Shown here one piece after another: positions 9,408 through 19,423 of a DNA stretch of 64,000 nucleotides. Source of the DNA: Prochlorococcus sp. AG-355-A09. Lineage in GTDB: Bacteria > Cyanobacteriota > Cyanobacteriia > PCC-6307 > Cyanobiaceae. Position 1 is the stretch's first letter, and every line of letters starts with the position of its first letter. A model generated the notes under the pieces. It saw only the letters and a program-made list of their open reading frames with translations, was not told where the DNA came from and searched no databases. The stretch lies in the NCBI GenBank assembly GCA_003280995.1, contig QCDG01000001.1:1-64000 (forward strand), in the 5' to 3' direction. The translations under genes were made by a program, and so were the position numbers.

Positions 9408-11540
9408 TTAAAACTTCCATCCAACTCCTAGTGTATATCTCCAATCTCCACTTAGGTCCTTACTAGCAACATCTAATCTTAATGGACCGATTGGTGTTTT
9501 AACCCCAACTCCCCCTCCAAGGGAAAAGCCAGAACCTGATTTCTGCAATAATTTACCAGGTTTTCCTGGGACATCATTTTGAGAGCCTAAATCACTTCCG
9601 GCATCAACAAATAAAGCTCCCGATATCATTCTCCAAACAGGGAATCTATATTCTGCAGTACCTTCAACAAAACTTTTACTTACAGCCAAATCACATGATC
9701 CCCATCCTCTAATAGATGATGTCCCTCCCATACAAAATGCTTCGTAGGGAGGCAATTCCCCAAGAATAGTTCCAGCCTTAAATTGAAACCCAATAGCTTG
9801 AGGACAGTCTTCACTAGTAGCATTGTTAGACTTACATGCTTTCGTTAAATTTATTAATTTTGTTGGTATAAAAAATGAATATGAGGCTCTCATTCTATTA
9901 AAAGTTGGAGAATTTTTTCCCATTGAGACAAACTGTTCAGTACCAAAGCTTAATTTGTTACCTGAAGTTGGGTTTATGGAATTATTCAAATTATTTCTAG
10001 ATGCACTTGCAATAACACTCACTAATGTATTTTCATCAGGGCATGAACCATCATTTGGAGTAAATCCAATACAAATAATATCAGTTATGTTTCCTGTTGT
10101 TGGAGTCATATCACCATAAGGTTTTTTGTTTCCATCACCATCAATCATCTTTACTCTCTTAAAGTTCATTCCTGCAAGAACTCTCCATTTAGCGATCTGA
10201 AATGGATCTCCCCCATTTAATGGCCTTGAGAAAGAAAATCCACCTCCTGTTTTTTCTAAAACTACTGAAGAGAAGGAATCTGTACTTTCAGTTGTTGTAT
10301 CATCAACCGCATAAATCCTTCCATTTTCACTACTTTTAAATTCTTGTGGATAATCTCTGCTTAAATAAAGATTTGTTCTAAAAGATGTTTTATGTTTATC
10401 TCCTTTTATCCATGGATCAGATAATGAAAAATTATAAGTGGTTGAATATTCTCCGAAATTAAGATTTAAATTTGTAGACCATGCTCTTCCTAGTGTATTT
10501 GTTTCCTGCAAACCAATTGAGGCAAAAATACCAGAACCATTGCTATAACCAAGTCCACCTGTTAACGATCCTGTTCTTTGCTCACTCAAGTCTAAAAAAA
10601 TTATGACTTGACCAGGATTTAAATTATCAGGGCCAAGAGAAACCTTTACATCATCAAATAATGATGTGGCATAGAGTCTGCCGATGTCAGCTTCTAAAAT
10701 TTTTCTATTAAAAATTGTGCCAGGTTGTGTTTTTAATTCTCTCTTTATAACCCAGTCTTTTGTTTTCCCTTTTCTAGGTTTTCCATCAATAATAAATTCA
10801 CCATCAGAATTTGGGAATCTTATTTTTACGTCAGATATAATGCCCTCAGAAACTTTTAATATTATTACTCCGTTCTCAGAGATTCTATCGGGGCCATTAA
10901 TTCTAGCTAAAGAATAACCCGCTTTTTCATAACGTTTTTTTATTATTTCTATCTTATTTTGAAATTCCTTTAGGTTAAGAGTTGTTCCATAATAATTTTT
11001 AAAAATATCATCTATGTATTCATTAGGAATTACGGAGTTTTTTGGTTTAAGTTCAACTTTTTTCAAAATTGGATTAGGCACTACATTTACTATTAGCCTT
11101 ACACCTAGTGGTCCATCTTGAGACTTTATTTTAACTCCTGAAAACCAACCACTAGCATAAATTGCATTGAGGTCTTTGTTTAAAATTTGATTATCAACAA
11201 TACTTCCAGGCTTTATGCTCATGGAATCATATGCAGCCAATTCAAGTTTTCTACCCTCAGGATGATTTTCCCAACCTTCGATAATTATTTCTGAAATAAG
11301 GACACTTTCTTCACTAATATCATTATTATTTTCTGCGAGAAGAAATTTTTTCTCTTTTTTAATATCAATCCCTTGAAATAAAACATTATTAATATTTGGG
11401 CTTTCTAAGGTTTCTATTGATTGATCAACGTCATTTGGTAAAAACTTAGCAGCCAGCTCTGAATTATTTGATATCGAAATCAATGGAGCGCTGGCAACAT
11501 TTATGAAAATCTTTCCAAATTTTAAAAAATGTTTTTGCAT
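9408..11540 (-). CDS. bamA: BamA/Omp85 outer-membrane assembly protein
   Basis: Omp85 proteins insert beta-barrels into the outer membrane. The 710 residues contain N-terminal POTRA domains (IIIEGWENHPEGRK near residue 87, then GTTLNLKEFQNKI and GTIFNRKILEADI), followed by a 16-strand-type barrel with GGLGYSNGSGIFASIG and the lid-loop motif GGTSSIRGWG. The C-terminus ends in an aromatic residue, RYTLGVGWKF, the usual outer-membrane signature. It lies between purC and lpxC, linking protein and lipid assembly of the outer membrane. Confidence 0.92.
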   Translation of the reverse strand: MQKHFLKFGKIFINVASAPLISISNNSELAAKFLPNDVDQSIETLESPNINNVLFQGIDIKKEKKFLLAENNNDISEESVLISEIIIEGWENHPEGRKLELAAYDSMSIKPGSIVDNQILNKDLNAIYASGWFSGVKIKSQDGPLGVRLIVNVVPNPILKKVELKPKNSVIPNEYIDDIFKNYYGTTLNLKEFQNKIEIIKKRYEKAGYSLARINGPDRISENGVIILKVSEGIISDVKIRFPNSDGEFIIDGKPRKGKTKDWVIKRELKTQPGTIFNRKILEADIGRLYATSLFDDVKVSLGPDNLNPGQVIIFLDLSEQRTGSLTGGLGYSNGSGIFASIGLQETNTLGRAWSTNLNLNFGEYSTTYNFSLSDPWIKGDKHKTSFRTNLYLSRDYPQEFKSSENGRIYAVDDTTTESTDSFSSVVLEKTGGGFSFSRPLNGGDPFQIAKWRVLAGMNFKRVKMIDGDGNKKPYGDMTPTTGNITDIICIGFTPNDGSCPDENTLVSVIASASRNNLNNSINPTSGNKLSFGTEQFVSMGKNSPTFNRMRASYSFFIPTKLINLTKACKSNNATSEDCPQAIGFQFKAGTILGELPPYEAFCMGGTSSIRGWGSCDLAVSKSFVEGTAEYRFPVWRMISGALFVDAGSDLGSQNDVPGKPGKLLQKSGSGFSLGGGVGVKTPIGPLRLDVASKDLSGDWRYTLGVGWKF

Positions 11541-11574
11541 AGTACTTGTTTAAGATAAGTAAATCATTATTTAT

Positions 11575-12312
11575 TCAATTAGGCTTAAGAGAATCGTTTA
11601 TTCTTCGGTGAATTTCACTATAAGCTTCGATTAAACCACCTAAATCATTTCTAAATCTATCTTTATCAAGACTCACAATTATATCATTTTTTTGATTTAG
11701 ATCCCACAATCTACAATTATCAGGGCTTATTTCATCCCCGAGAACAATATTATTTCTAAAATCATAACCAAATTCCAATTTAAAATCTACAAGTTGAAGT
11801 TGAATATTTTTAAAAAAACTTTTCAAGATTAAATTAATTTTTAAGGTTAAATTTATTATTAACTCTAAATCATGAGAGCTTAATATTTTCATTAATTCAA
11901 TTCTATCTTTTGTAATGAGGGGATCATTAAGTTCATCATTTTTAAGATAGATATCAATTAATGGTTTTGATAACAAAGTTCCAGGTTCAATAGTGGTTTG
12001 TTTGCACAAAGAACCATAAGCAGTATTTCTTAGAACAATTTCTAATGGAATTACTTTTATTTTTTTTGCAATCATAGTATTTTCATTTTCAAGTTCAATA
12101 AAATGAGTTGGAATATTTTTCTTAATTAGAACCTCAAAAATTCTTGCACTTATTAAGCAATTAAGTTTGCCTTTACCTTCAAATTTTTCTTTTTTTAACG
12201 CATTGAACGCTGTAGCTTCATCTTTAAATTCAATTTTTACTTTATTTTCATCATCATGAGCAAATACTTTTTTTGCTTTACCTTCATAAATCAACTCAAA
12301 TTTATTATTCAT
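11575..12312 (-). CDS. purC: SAICAR synthetase
   Basis: PurC condenses CAIR with aspartate using ATP in purine synthesis. It opens with LIYEGKAKKVFAHDD, contains EIVLRNTAYGSLCK and later LVDFKLEFGYD and LGDEISPDNCRLWD, all family motifs. The 245-residue length is normal. It heads the long minus-strand run into bamA, 34 bases away, and diverges from purD across a 135-base promoter region. Confidence 0.95.
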   Translation of the reverse strand: MNNKFELIYEGKAKKVFAHDDENKVKIEFKDEATAFNALKKEKFEGKGKLNCLISARIFEVLIKKNIPTHFIELENENTMIAKKIKVIPLEIVLRNTAYGSLCKQTTIEPGTLLSKPLIDIYLKNDELNDPLITKDRIELMKILSSHDLELIINLTLKINLILKSFFKNIQLQLVDFKLEFGYDFRNNIVLGDEISPDNCRLWDLNQKNDIIVSLDKDRFRNDLGGLIEAYSEIHRRINDSLKPN

Positions 12313-12447
12313 TAACTTAAAACCTCATTATTATTACTAAAGTACTTTTTTATAATTAACATAAATATTAAAGATCAACTTTAAATGATTTTATTTTCAG
12401 TTTAACTGATTATTCATCGAAACCTCATAACCTTAAAAAACAAATAT

Positions 12448-13779
12448 ATGGGAATTAATTCATCTATTTCTAGAGATTTTATAAGATTGGAAAATATTTT
12501 AATAATTGGAAATGGCGGGAGAGAAAACTCTTTGGCTTGGGCTATTCAAAAAAATGCATTAGTTAAAAAAGTTTATTTAATACCTGGTAACGCTGGTTCA
12601 GAAAGAATAAATAAATGTGAAAGAATAAAAATTGATATAAATAATAAAAATGAACTTGTCGAAAAACTTGATTTTTATAAGATAGATTTAGTCGTTATTG
12701 GACCAGAAATACCTCTAGCAAATGGATTAGCTGATTTTCTTCGGGAAAAACATTTTAAAGTGTTTGGTCCTAATAAAGATGGGGCAAGACTTGAATTTAG
12801 TAAATCTTGGGCGAAGGAATTTATGCAAGACGCAAATATTCCAACTGCAAACTTTTGGAAAGTCAATTCTCTAGGAGAAGCTAAAAAAATTATTAATTCA
12901 TCAACAATTCCACTAGTAGTAAAAGCTGATGGTTTAGCTTCAGGTAAAGGTGTTTTTATTCCTAACTCAAAAGAAGAATGCTGTAAAGCCGCAGAGGCAA
13001 TTTTTAATGGAAGATTTGGCAACTCTGGGAATGTAGTTGTTCTAGAAGAAAAAATTCAAGGACCGGAAGTTTCAGTTTTTGCTTTGTGCGATGGAAAGAG
13101 ATATACATTACTTCCAACAGCCCAAGATCACAAACGACTTAATGAAAAAGATAAAGGTCCAAATACAGGAGGCATGGGGGCTTATTCTCCTGCCCCATTA
13201 TTAACAGAAGATTACCTCGATAGAATCATCAAAGAGATAATTGAACCTACAATAAATGAACTAAATAAAAGAAATATTAACTATAGAGGCGTAATTTATT
13301 TTGGTTTAATGATCACAAAATCTGGGCCCAAGGTTATAGAATATAACTGCAGATTTGGTGATCCAGAATGCCAAACAATAATGCCCTTGATGGATCAAAA
13401 TTTTGTATTTCTTTTAGAAAAATGTTCAATGGGAAGTTTAACTGGTGATGAAAAAATGAATGCTTCCGATAAAGTTAGTGGTTGTGTAATTGCTACCTCA
13501 AAAGGCTATCCTTACAAATATGAAACTGGTTATCAAATAAAAATAGGCAAGATTGATTCAAAAGATTGTCAAATTTTTGACTCAGGAACTTCTTTGAGTG
13601 AAAGTGGCAAATTACTGACTGCTGGAGGTAGAGTCTTAAGTATTGTCTGTCAAGATAAAGACTTCGATACGGTTTTTGAAAAAGCATACAAAAATTTAAA
13701 AGAAATTCATTTTGAGGGTATTTACTATAGAAATGACATAGGTCATCAGGTGAGAAAAAACTTTACTACGGGGAATTAG
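12448..13779 (+). CDS. purD: Phosphoribosylamine-glycine ligase
   Basis: PurD is an ATP-grasp ligase that makes glycinamide ribonucleotide. The first recognisable strand is ILIIGNGGRENSLAWAI near residue 17; ATP-grasp motifs include VVKADGLASGKGV and YNCRFGDPECQ. From the ATG the protein has 443 residues with 13 extra at the front; a TTG at 12487 would give the usual length and could be the real start. It is followed four bases later by the sensor kinase gene. Confidence 0.94.
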   Translation: MGINSSISRDFIRLENILIIGNGGRENSLAWAIQKNALVKKVYLIPGNAGSERINKCERIKIDINNKNELVEKLDFYKIDLVVIGPEIPLANGLADFLREKHFKVFGPNKDGARLEFSKSWAKEFMQDANIPTANFWKVNSLGEAKKIINSSTIPLVVKADGLASGKGVFIPNSKEECCKAAEAIFNGRFGNSGNVVVLEEKIQGPEVSVFALCDGKRYTLLPTAQDHKRLNEKDKGPNTGGMGAYSPAPLLTEDYLDRIIKEIIEPTINELNKRNINYRGVIYFGLMITKSGPKVIEYNCRFGDPECQTIMPLMDQNFVFLLEKCSMGSLTGDEKMNASDKVSGCVIATSKGYPYKYETGYQIKIGKIDSKDCQIFDSGTSLSESGKLLTAGGRVLSIVCQDKDFDTVFEKAYKNLKEIHFEGIYYRNDIGHQVRKNFTTGN

Positions 13780-13783
13780 GCTT

Positions 13784-15850
13784 ATGGTGGATACCAATAA
13801 TCGAGAAAGTAGAAAATATAACATCCCCGATAATGAAGATATGAATACTAACTATTGGATTAATGGACTTCTAGCTTGGTGGAGTGGGTTCAGTTTAAGA
13901 ACAAAGTTATTAGCCATAGCAACTCTTGTCGTGAGCCTCCTAATGACAGGAATAACTTTTTTTGCATTAAATAGTATTCAAAGAGATGCAGGAATGAATG
14001 ATACTAGATATGCTCGAGATCTTGGCTTATTGTTATCTGGGAATGTTACAGAATTAGTTGCTAATAACCAAAAAAAGGAAATTTCAAATGTAGCTGAAAA
14101 GTTTTGGAGATCAAGTCGAAACCTGCGTTATATATTCTTTACTGATGCTGAAGATATTGTTCAACTTGGGATACCGATCAGTGCAACACCAACAAGCTCA
14201 GACAGTCAGTTTCAGCTCACTAGAAAATTAAAACTTCCTTCAGAATTGAAGAAAAGACCACAATTCCCTCTGGTCAGGCAGCATGCGACCCCTCAAGGTC
14301 AAGTAACAGATGTATTTGTCCCAATGTTATGGAAAGGCAAATACCTTGGAACTTTAGCTTTGGGAGTCACTCCTAATAAAAAAGCACTAGCCAGTGCTGC
14401 CTTAACTAGAGAAGTAACCATTGCAGTTTTTATCTCTATTTGGGTTCTAGTAATCCTTGGAGCTGTATTTAATGCACTGACAATTACAAGACCAGTCAGA
14501 GAATTAGTAAGAGGTGTTAGAGAAATTTCAAGAGGAAATTTTAAATCCAGAATTTCTTTACCCATGACAGGTGATCTAGGAGAACTCTTAAATGGATTTA
14601 ACCGAATGGCAACACAATTAGAAAATTATGATGAAGCTAATATAGAAGAACTAAAAGCTGCACAAATTAAGCAGCAATCTTTAATAGCTACAATGGCTGA
14701 TGGCGCAATATTATTAGACTCACAAGGCAAGATTGTACTTACTAATCCAACAGCAAAGAGGTTATTTCGTTGGGAAGGAAGATTTCTAGAAGGTAAACAT
14801 TTTTTAAATGAAATCCCTGAAATTTTATCCAACGACTTACATACAAATATAGAATCTATTCTAAAAAGGGAAAAGGAGAAAGACGATTTAAGATTCAGTT
14901 TAGGAGAACCAGCAAGAACCTTAAGAATTGTCTTGCAATCAGTCTTAGATACAAATAAAGTTGAATTAAAAGGAATTGCTGTGACAATCCAAGATTTAAC
15001 TAGAGAAGTTGAACTTAACGCGGCACAAAATAGATTCATAAGCAATGTTTCACATGAATTAAGGACACCACTTTTTAATATCAAAAGTTATGTAGAGACC
15101 TTACATGATTTAAAAGATCAGCTTACTGATGAAGAACAATTAGAATTTTTGGGAATTGCAAATTCAGAGACTGATAGGTTAACAAGACTTGTAAATGATG
15201 TTTTAGATTTATCTAGATTGGAGTCTGGGAAAATTGTTCAGTTAGATCAAATGGACGTAAAACCAGCAATAGAACAGACCCTTAGAAATTATAGACTTAA
15301 TGCTTCAGAAAAAAATGTTTCATTAGCACATGACATAGAGGAAACTATTCCTCCAATTCTTGGAAATTTTGATTTACTTTTGCAGGTTTTTGATAATTTA
15401 CTCGGAAACGGATTGAAATTTAGTCCAAAAAACAGCGCCTTAATTATAAGAGCTTATACTTGGCCAGATTCCTGTCCTGCTCTCCCTCCAAGTATTAAAA
15501 ATGATGCAGCCCCTCAATGTGAATTGGTTTCACCTCTTCCAAAAGTAAGAATTGAAATTACTGATACTGGCTCAGGAATATCTCAGGCCGATCAAGAAAA
15601 GATATTTGATCGTTTTTATAGAGTAGAGAATTCTGTTCATACTGAGCAAGGAACCGGTTTAGGTTTATCTATAGTGCGGGGAATAATTGAAAAACATGGG
15701 GGGGAGATTCGGATGGCTAGTGAATTAGGAGTAGGAACAACGTTTTGGTTTGATTTAGCCTTGGCACAATCCGATAAAGATGAATTATTGACAAAAGCTA
15801 TTAATAATTCAGATTCTTTTCCAGGTTCTGAAATTGAAGGAATTATCTAA
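13784..15850 (+). CDS. nblS: Sensor histidine kinase, NblS/Hik33 type
   Basis: In cyanobacteria, the NblS/Hik33 kinase family senses high light, cold and nutrient stress and controls hli and photosystem genes. This 688-residue protein has two membrane segments (about 42-62 and 207-231) around an extracytoplasmic loop. A HAMP region (TRPVRELVRGVREISRG), a PAS-like domain, the H-box NVSHELRTPLFN with His424, and the ATPase boxes GNGLKFSPK, DTGSGI and GTGLGLSIV follow. It lies four bases after purD and overlaps the kaiC end by four bases. The three hli genes later in the window are plausible targets. Confidence 0.9.
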   Translation: MVDTNNRESRKYNIPDNEDMNTNYWINGLLAWWSGFSLRTKLLAIATLVVSLLMTGITFFALNSIQRDAGMNDTRYARDLGLLLSGNVTELVANNQKKEISNVAEKFWRSSRNLRYIFFTDAEDIVQLGIPISATPTSSDSQFQLTRKLKLPSELKKRPQFPLVRQHATPQGQVTDVFVPMLWKGKYLGTLALGVTPNKKALASAALTREVTIAVFISIWVLVILGAVFNALTITRPVRELVRGVREISRGNFKSRISLPMTGDLGELLNGFNRMATQLENYDEANIEELKAAQIKQQSLIATMADGAILLDSQGKIVLTNPTAKRLFRWEGRFLEGKHFLNEIPEILSNDLHTNIESILKREKEKDDLRFSLGEPARTLRIVLQSVLDTNKVELKGIAVTIQDLTREVELNAAQNRFISNVSHELRTPLFNIKSYVETLHDLKDQLTDEEQLEFLGIANSETDRLTRLVNDVLDLSRLESGKIVQLDQMDVKPAIEQTLRNYRLNASEKNVSLAHDIEETIPPILGNFDLLLQVFDNLLGNGLKFSPKNSALIIRAYTWPDSCPALPPSIKNDAAPQCELVSPLPKVRIEITDTGSGISQADQEKIFDRFYRVENSVHTEQGTGLGLSIVRGIIEKHGGEIRMASELGVGTTFWFDLALAQSDKDELLTKAINNSDSFPGSEIEGII

Positions 15851-17376
15851 TTATTATCTATTCCTCTAAAAACATTTGGAACATTTTGATCAGGCAAAAC
15901 TCTGTGAGGGGCACCACTAAATATTTGTTCAAAATTAGAAAAAGAATCCCTTATTTCTGGGCCACTATTCGTAATGATAAATTCTCTTATTCGTTTATCA
16001 TGCCATGATCCTCGCATTTTAAAAACATTTAAAGCTCGTGCCATCTCACCTTTTATTTCTACATATTGAAGCAACAATATGGTGTCTGTAATTGTTGAGA
16101 TATGAGAATCAGTTATAGAATGACTTCCCATAAATTCTTCTGCAGTATTAGTGAAAAAGCCTGCTATCTCCTCTTGTTTTGTATAACCGGTTACAGCAAT
16201 TACAAACTGTCTAAATGCATTCAAACTTACACCTCTAGCTAGTGCAGAGAGAGAATCAATTGCCATTCTTTTTGGTTTAAATTGATTTATTTGCGTTTTT
16301 ATAATTTGTAAATGATCCTCTAAACCAGTTGATTCAGGATATGCACAAATAATTTTTAATAATCCATCACTTTCCATTTTTTCAAAATCTATTCCCCAGC
16401 TTGTAGCATTCCTAAGCAATTGAGCCCTAGATTCTTCATATGCAAAAAGTATTGCTCTTTCATTATTGTTATAAGCATCTTCAACAAATTTCGACACAAG
16501 CATTGTTTTGCCCGTACCAGTTGCCCCAGTAGCGAGAATAATGGAATCTTGAAAATATCCACCACCACACATATCATCAAGATCTTTAACTCCAGAGCTA
16601 ATCCTAATATTTGAGGATCTCTGCGTTAATCTCATTGCTCCTAAGGCAAACACACTTATTCCATCCATTCCCATAGTGAATGGATATTCGCCTTTCATAT
16701 GTACAGTACCTCTTAACTTCAGAACTTCTAGAGTTCTTCTTCTCTTCTCTGACTCAAGAACATTTCTTAATAAGACAACATTATCAGATACAAATTCTTC
16801 TACACCATATCTAGCAATTGGTCCGTAATCATCCACCCTTTCTGTAGTCATAACTGTTGTCACACCTATTTCTTTTAATCTTGCTATCAATCTAAATATT
16901 TCCCTTCTAACAACGTAAATAGCATCATACTGTTGAAAGACAGCAGTTATTGAATCTATCGCAACTCTCTTAGCCTTATATTTTCTAATTGCATAACTAA
17001 TTCTTTCAATAAGACCAGACAAGTCAAAGTTACCAGCCACATCCTGACCATCAGGATCAGGAGATGCGTCCAAAATAAAAAGTTTATTTTGATCAATTAA
17101 TTCTTGTAAATCCCATCCAAAACTTGCGGCATTTCTAATAATATCTAAAGGTGATTCCTCAAATGTTACAAAGATTCCAGGCTCATCAAAATTACAAATT
17201 CCATGGTGTAAATATTGCAAAGAAAAAACAGTTTTACCAGTTCCTGAGGTACCACTAACGAGTGTGCTTCGAGAGACAGGCAGCCCGCCCCTACAAACAT
17301 CATCAAAACCTTCTATCCCAGTTGGTAATTTTTGTACTTGCATTTTATTTGATTTACCAAATTTCTTATCATTCAT
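15847..17376 (-). CDS. kaiC: Circadian clock ATPase/kinase KaiC
   Basis: KaiC is the central clock protein, a double-domain RecA-like ATPase. Walker A boxes GTSGTGKT (42-49) in CI and GATGTGKT (about 285) in CII are both intact. The phosphorylation pair is present as Ser427-Thr428 in DSHISTITD, matching Ser431-Thr432 of Synechococcus, and FKMRGSWHDK is conserved. The length, 509 residues, is close to 519. It follows kaiB after 65 bases on the same strand. No kaiA is present. Confidence 0.96.
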   Translation of the reverse strand: MNDKKFGKSNKMQVQKLPTGIEGFDDVCRGGLPVSRSTLVSGTSGTGKTVFSLQYLHHGICNFDEPGIFVTFEESPLDIIRNAASFGWDLQELIDQNKLFILDASPDPDGQDVAGNFDLSGLIERISYAIRKYKAKRVAIDSITAVFQQYDAIYVVRREIFRLIARLKEIGVTTVMTTERVDDYGPIARYGVEEFVSDNVVLLRNVLESEKRRRTLEVLKLRGTVHMKGEYPFTMGMDGISVFALGAMRLTQRSSNIRISSGVKDLDDMCGGGYFQDSIILATGATGTGKTMLVSKFVEDAYNNNERAILFAYEESRAQLLRNATSWGIDFEKMESDGLLKIICAYPESTGLEDHLQIIKTQINQFKPKRMAIDSLSALARGVSLNAFRQFVIAVTGYTKQEEIAGFFTNTAEEFMGSHSITDSHISTITDTILLLQYVEIKGEMARALNVFKMRGSWHDKRIREFIITNSGPEIRDSFSNFEQIFSGAPHRVLPDQNVPNVFRGIDNN

Positions 17377-17441
17377 AGTTTTGTGCTAAGTAAACAAAAT
17401 AAATTTTGAATTTATTTTTAATTTTAAAAGTTTTATGTATA

Positions 17442-17762
17442 TTATTTATCTCCACTATATTCAGTTTCAGTTAATTCATCAAAAAGTAGATCTAAACCAA
17501 TTAAAACTTTCTCTCTATCTGAGAGATCACCTATTATTTTCCTAACTGGTGGCGGTAAAATTTTAGATAAAGTTGGAGTGGCTAAAATTTTATCTTCTTC
17601 TGCAAGTTGTGGTTGCTTAAGTACATCGATAACCTTCAAAGCATAAACTCCCTTGAATTCATTATCTAAAATTTCTCTTAAGGTATTTAAAGCTCTCATT
17701 GAATTAGGAGTATTCCCAGCAACATAGAGTTTTAAAATATATGTTTTCCTTGCTGCCATCAT
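17442..17762 (-). CDS. kaiB: Circadian clock protein KaiB
   Basis: KaiB is a thioredoxin-like, fold-switching protein that binds the KaiC CI ring. [18 protein letters not shown] opens the fold, and [21 protein letters not shown] is strongly conserved. The 106 residues include two consecutive Met codons at the front, either of which may start. The acidic C-terminal tail is normal for the family. It is divergent from rplU with only 141 bases between, where other cyanobacteria have kaiA. Confidence 0.96.
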   Translation of the reverse strand: MMAARKTYILKLYVAGNTPNSMRALNTLREILDNEFKGVYALKVIDVLKQPQLAEEDKILATPTLSKILPPPVRKIIGDLSDREKVLIGLDLLFDELTETEYSGDK

Positions 17763-17903
17763 TATAATTCCTGAATTTATAAGAAAGATTTAAAACAACC
17801 CTTGACTTATTACACTACAAAATAAGAAAATAAACAAACCATTATGATTGCTTATTGGGCTTAATCAAATTGTTAATTTGAGCCTTGTAGCGTCTTTCAG
17901 TTT

Positions 17904-18344
17904 ATGACAATTTCTAAAAATTCCTCAAACAATTCTTCTCAAAGTAATGAATTGTATGCAATAGCAGAGACTTCAGGTCAACAATTTTGGTTCGAAGTTG
18001 ATAGATACTATGACATAGACAGGTTAAATGCAAAAGAGAAAGACAAAATAACACTAGAAAAAGTCTTAGTTTTAAAGGACAAAGATTCTATTACTATTGG
18101 TAAACCTTACATTAAAGACGCAAAAATTGAATTAGAAGTAGTCTCTCATAAAAGAGATAAGAAGATTCTTGTATACAAGATGCGCCCCAAAAAAAAGACT
18201 AGAAGAAAGATGGGACACAGACAAGAACTTACAAGAGTTATGGTAAAATCTATTAAGATAGGTAAGAGCGCTCCTAAGTCTTCTTCTAAAAAGGAAACTG
18301 TTAAAAAGGAAACTAAACCAAAATCCGAAAAATCTACAAATTAA
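17904..18344 (+). CDS. rplU: Ribosomal protein L21
   Basis: This large-subunit protein begins after a polar Ser/Asn-rich extension of about 15 residues: the conserved part starts at YAIAETSGQQFWFEVDRYYD. The L21 signature VYKMRPKKKTRRKMGHRQ is clear near residue 95. A Lys-rich tail of about 25 residues follows. At 146 residues it is longer than the typical 103, as in related picocyanobacteria. rpmA starts nine bases later. Confidence 0.95.
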   Translation: MTISKNSSNNSSQSNELYAIAETSGQQFWFEVDRYYDIDRLNAKEKDKITLEKVLVLKDKDSITIGKPYIKDAKIELEVVSHKRDKKILVYKMRPKKKTRRKMGHRQELTRVMVKSIKIGKSAPKSSSKKETVKKETKPKSEKSTN

Positions 18345-18353
18345 ACACTTCTA

Positions 18354-18614
18354 ATGGCACATAAAAAAGGAACAGGTTCTACTAGGAACGGAAGAGATTC
18401 AAATTCCAAAAGATTAGGAGTGAAAGCTTATGGAGGAGAAAAAGTAACTGCTGGATCAATTTTAATTCGCCAAAGAGGTACATCATTTCTGCCAGGAATC
18501 AATGTTGGCAAAGGCAAAGATGACACTCTTTTTGCACTAAAAGAAGGCACTGTAAGTTTCGAAAGCATTAAAAGAAATTTAAGAAATAGAAAAAGAGTTA
18601 ATATAGTTATCTAA
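18354..18614 (+). CDS. rpmA: Ribosomal protein L27
   Basis: L27 reaches the peptidyl transferase centre. It begins [19 protein letters not shown] and carries [19 protein letters not shown] and the loop [17 protein letters not shown]. At 86 residues it is complete and has no cleavable N-terminal extension. It is co-transcribed with rplU, and its last eight bases overlap the end of the minus-strand methyltransferase. Confidence 0.96.
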   Translation: MAHKKGTGSTRNGRDSNSKRLGVKAYGGEKVTAGSILIRQRGTSFLPGINVGKGKDDTLFALKEGTVSFESIKRNLRNRKRVNIVI

Positions 18615-19347
18615 TTTTCTTGTAAGCTCTTGTAGTTATAAGAATAGGATGAAATACTTCTAAAAAATTTGATTGAAGCGTCTCAAAAAACTTTTCAACT
18701 ATTTGACTATCGTCGATATGAAATGGATATTCATTCTTATCTCCTTTGTAAAAATACCAATTGAATAGAGCAATAGAATTACTATCCATAATCCCCCTGA
18801 AATTATTAATTTGAGAAGCTGGATCTGCAAGATGTTCCAAAACATCAAGGCAAACTATCGTATCAAATTTCAATATTTGTGTATCTTGAATCGTCTTACA
18901 AAAGGTAAGTTTTTTTTCGACTCCTAATTCCTTAGCCCTGTATTCAACAAAATTTCTATTTGTTTTATTAATATCTACAAAAAAAACATGCTTAACTTTT
19001 GAAGACATAGCGTTAGCCAAGGCATGAGTACCAATACCCCCTCCAAAATCTAAAACTAAATCTCTAGAAAATCTCTGTTGAAGTTTTAAAGTATCAGCGA
19101 TGTAGTCTCTACTTGTGATATGCCAAGCAGCTAAATCAGCTACATGCCTATCTCCTACAATCTCAGTATAAAAATCCGAAACATCATTTAAATTATCTCC
19201 AGGATGGGAATTTGCCAAATTCATCTTTGCATTTGCAAGGAATCCATCTAAATCGCATTCTCTGATAGATAAATATTCCATTAAATGTGATTTCAAATTA
19301 AAAGCATTGTCTAAAAACTCTTTTAGAATGAAATTATTTTTTTGCAA
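18607..19347 (-). CDS. SAM-dependent methyltransferase of unknown substrate
   Basis: A class I methyltransferase fold is shown by the SAM loop [14 protein letters not shown] near residue 100, an acidic end of the second strand in FFVDINK, and motif [11 protein letters not shown] near residue 160. The remaining text gives no substrate clue. The frame opens with TTG; an internal ATG before EYLSIRECD is another possible start. It converges with rpmA and diverges from truB. Confidence 0.75.
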   Translation of the reverse strand: MQKNNFILKEFLDNAFNLKSHLMEYLSIRECDLDGFLANAKMNLANSHPGDNLNDVSDFYTEIVGDRHVADLAAWHITSRDYIADTLKLQQRFSRDLVLDFGGGIGTHALANAMSSKVKHVFFVDINKTNRNFVEYRAKELGVEKKLTFCKTIQDTQILKFDTIVCLDVLEHLADPASQINNFRGIMDSNSIALFNWYFYKGDKNEYPFHIDDSQIVEKFFETLQSNFLEVFHPILITTRAYKKIR

Positions 19348-19423
19348 TTTCTTACTCTAAATTTCCAATGACAAAATCATAGAATGTTTATAAATCATTC
19401 TCAAAGTATTCTTAATATTAAAA

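Noticed and set aside
9823..10119. Open frame antisense to bamA
   Set aside because: The bamA frame continues on both sides with recognisable barrel motifs; the antisense text has no motif.
14626..15084. Long open frame antisense to the sensor kinase gene
   Set aside because: It lies wholly within the well-supported kinase frame and has Ser/Leu-rich text typical of a mirrored coding frame.
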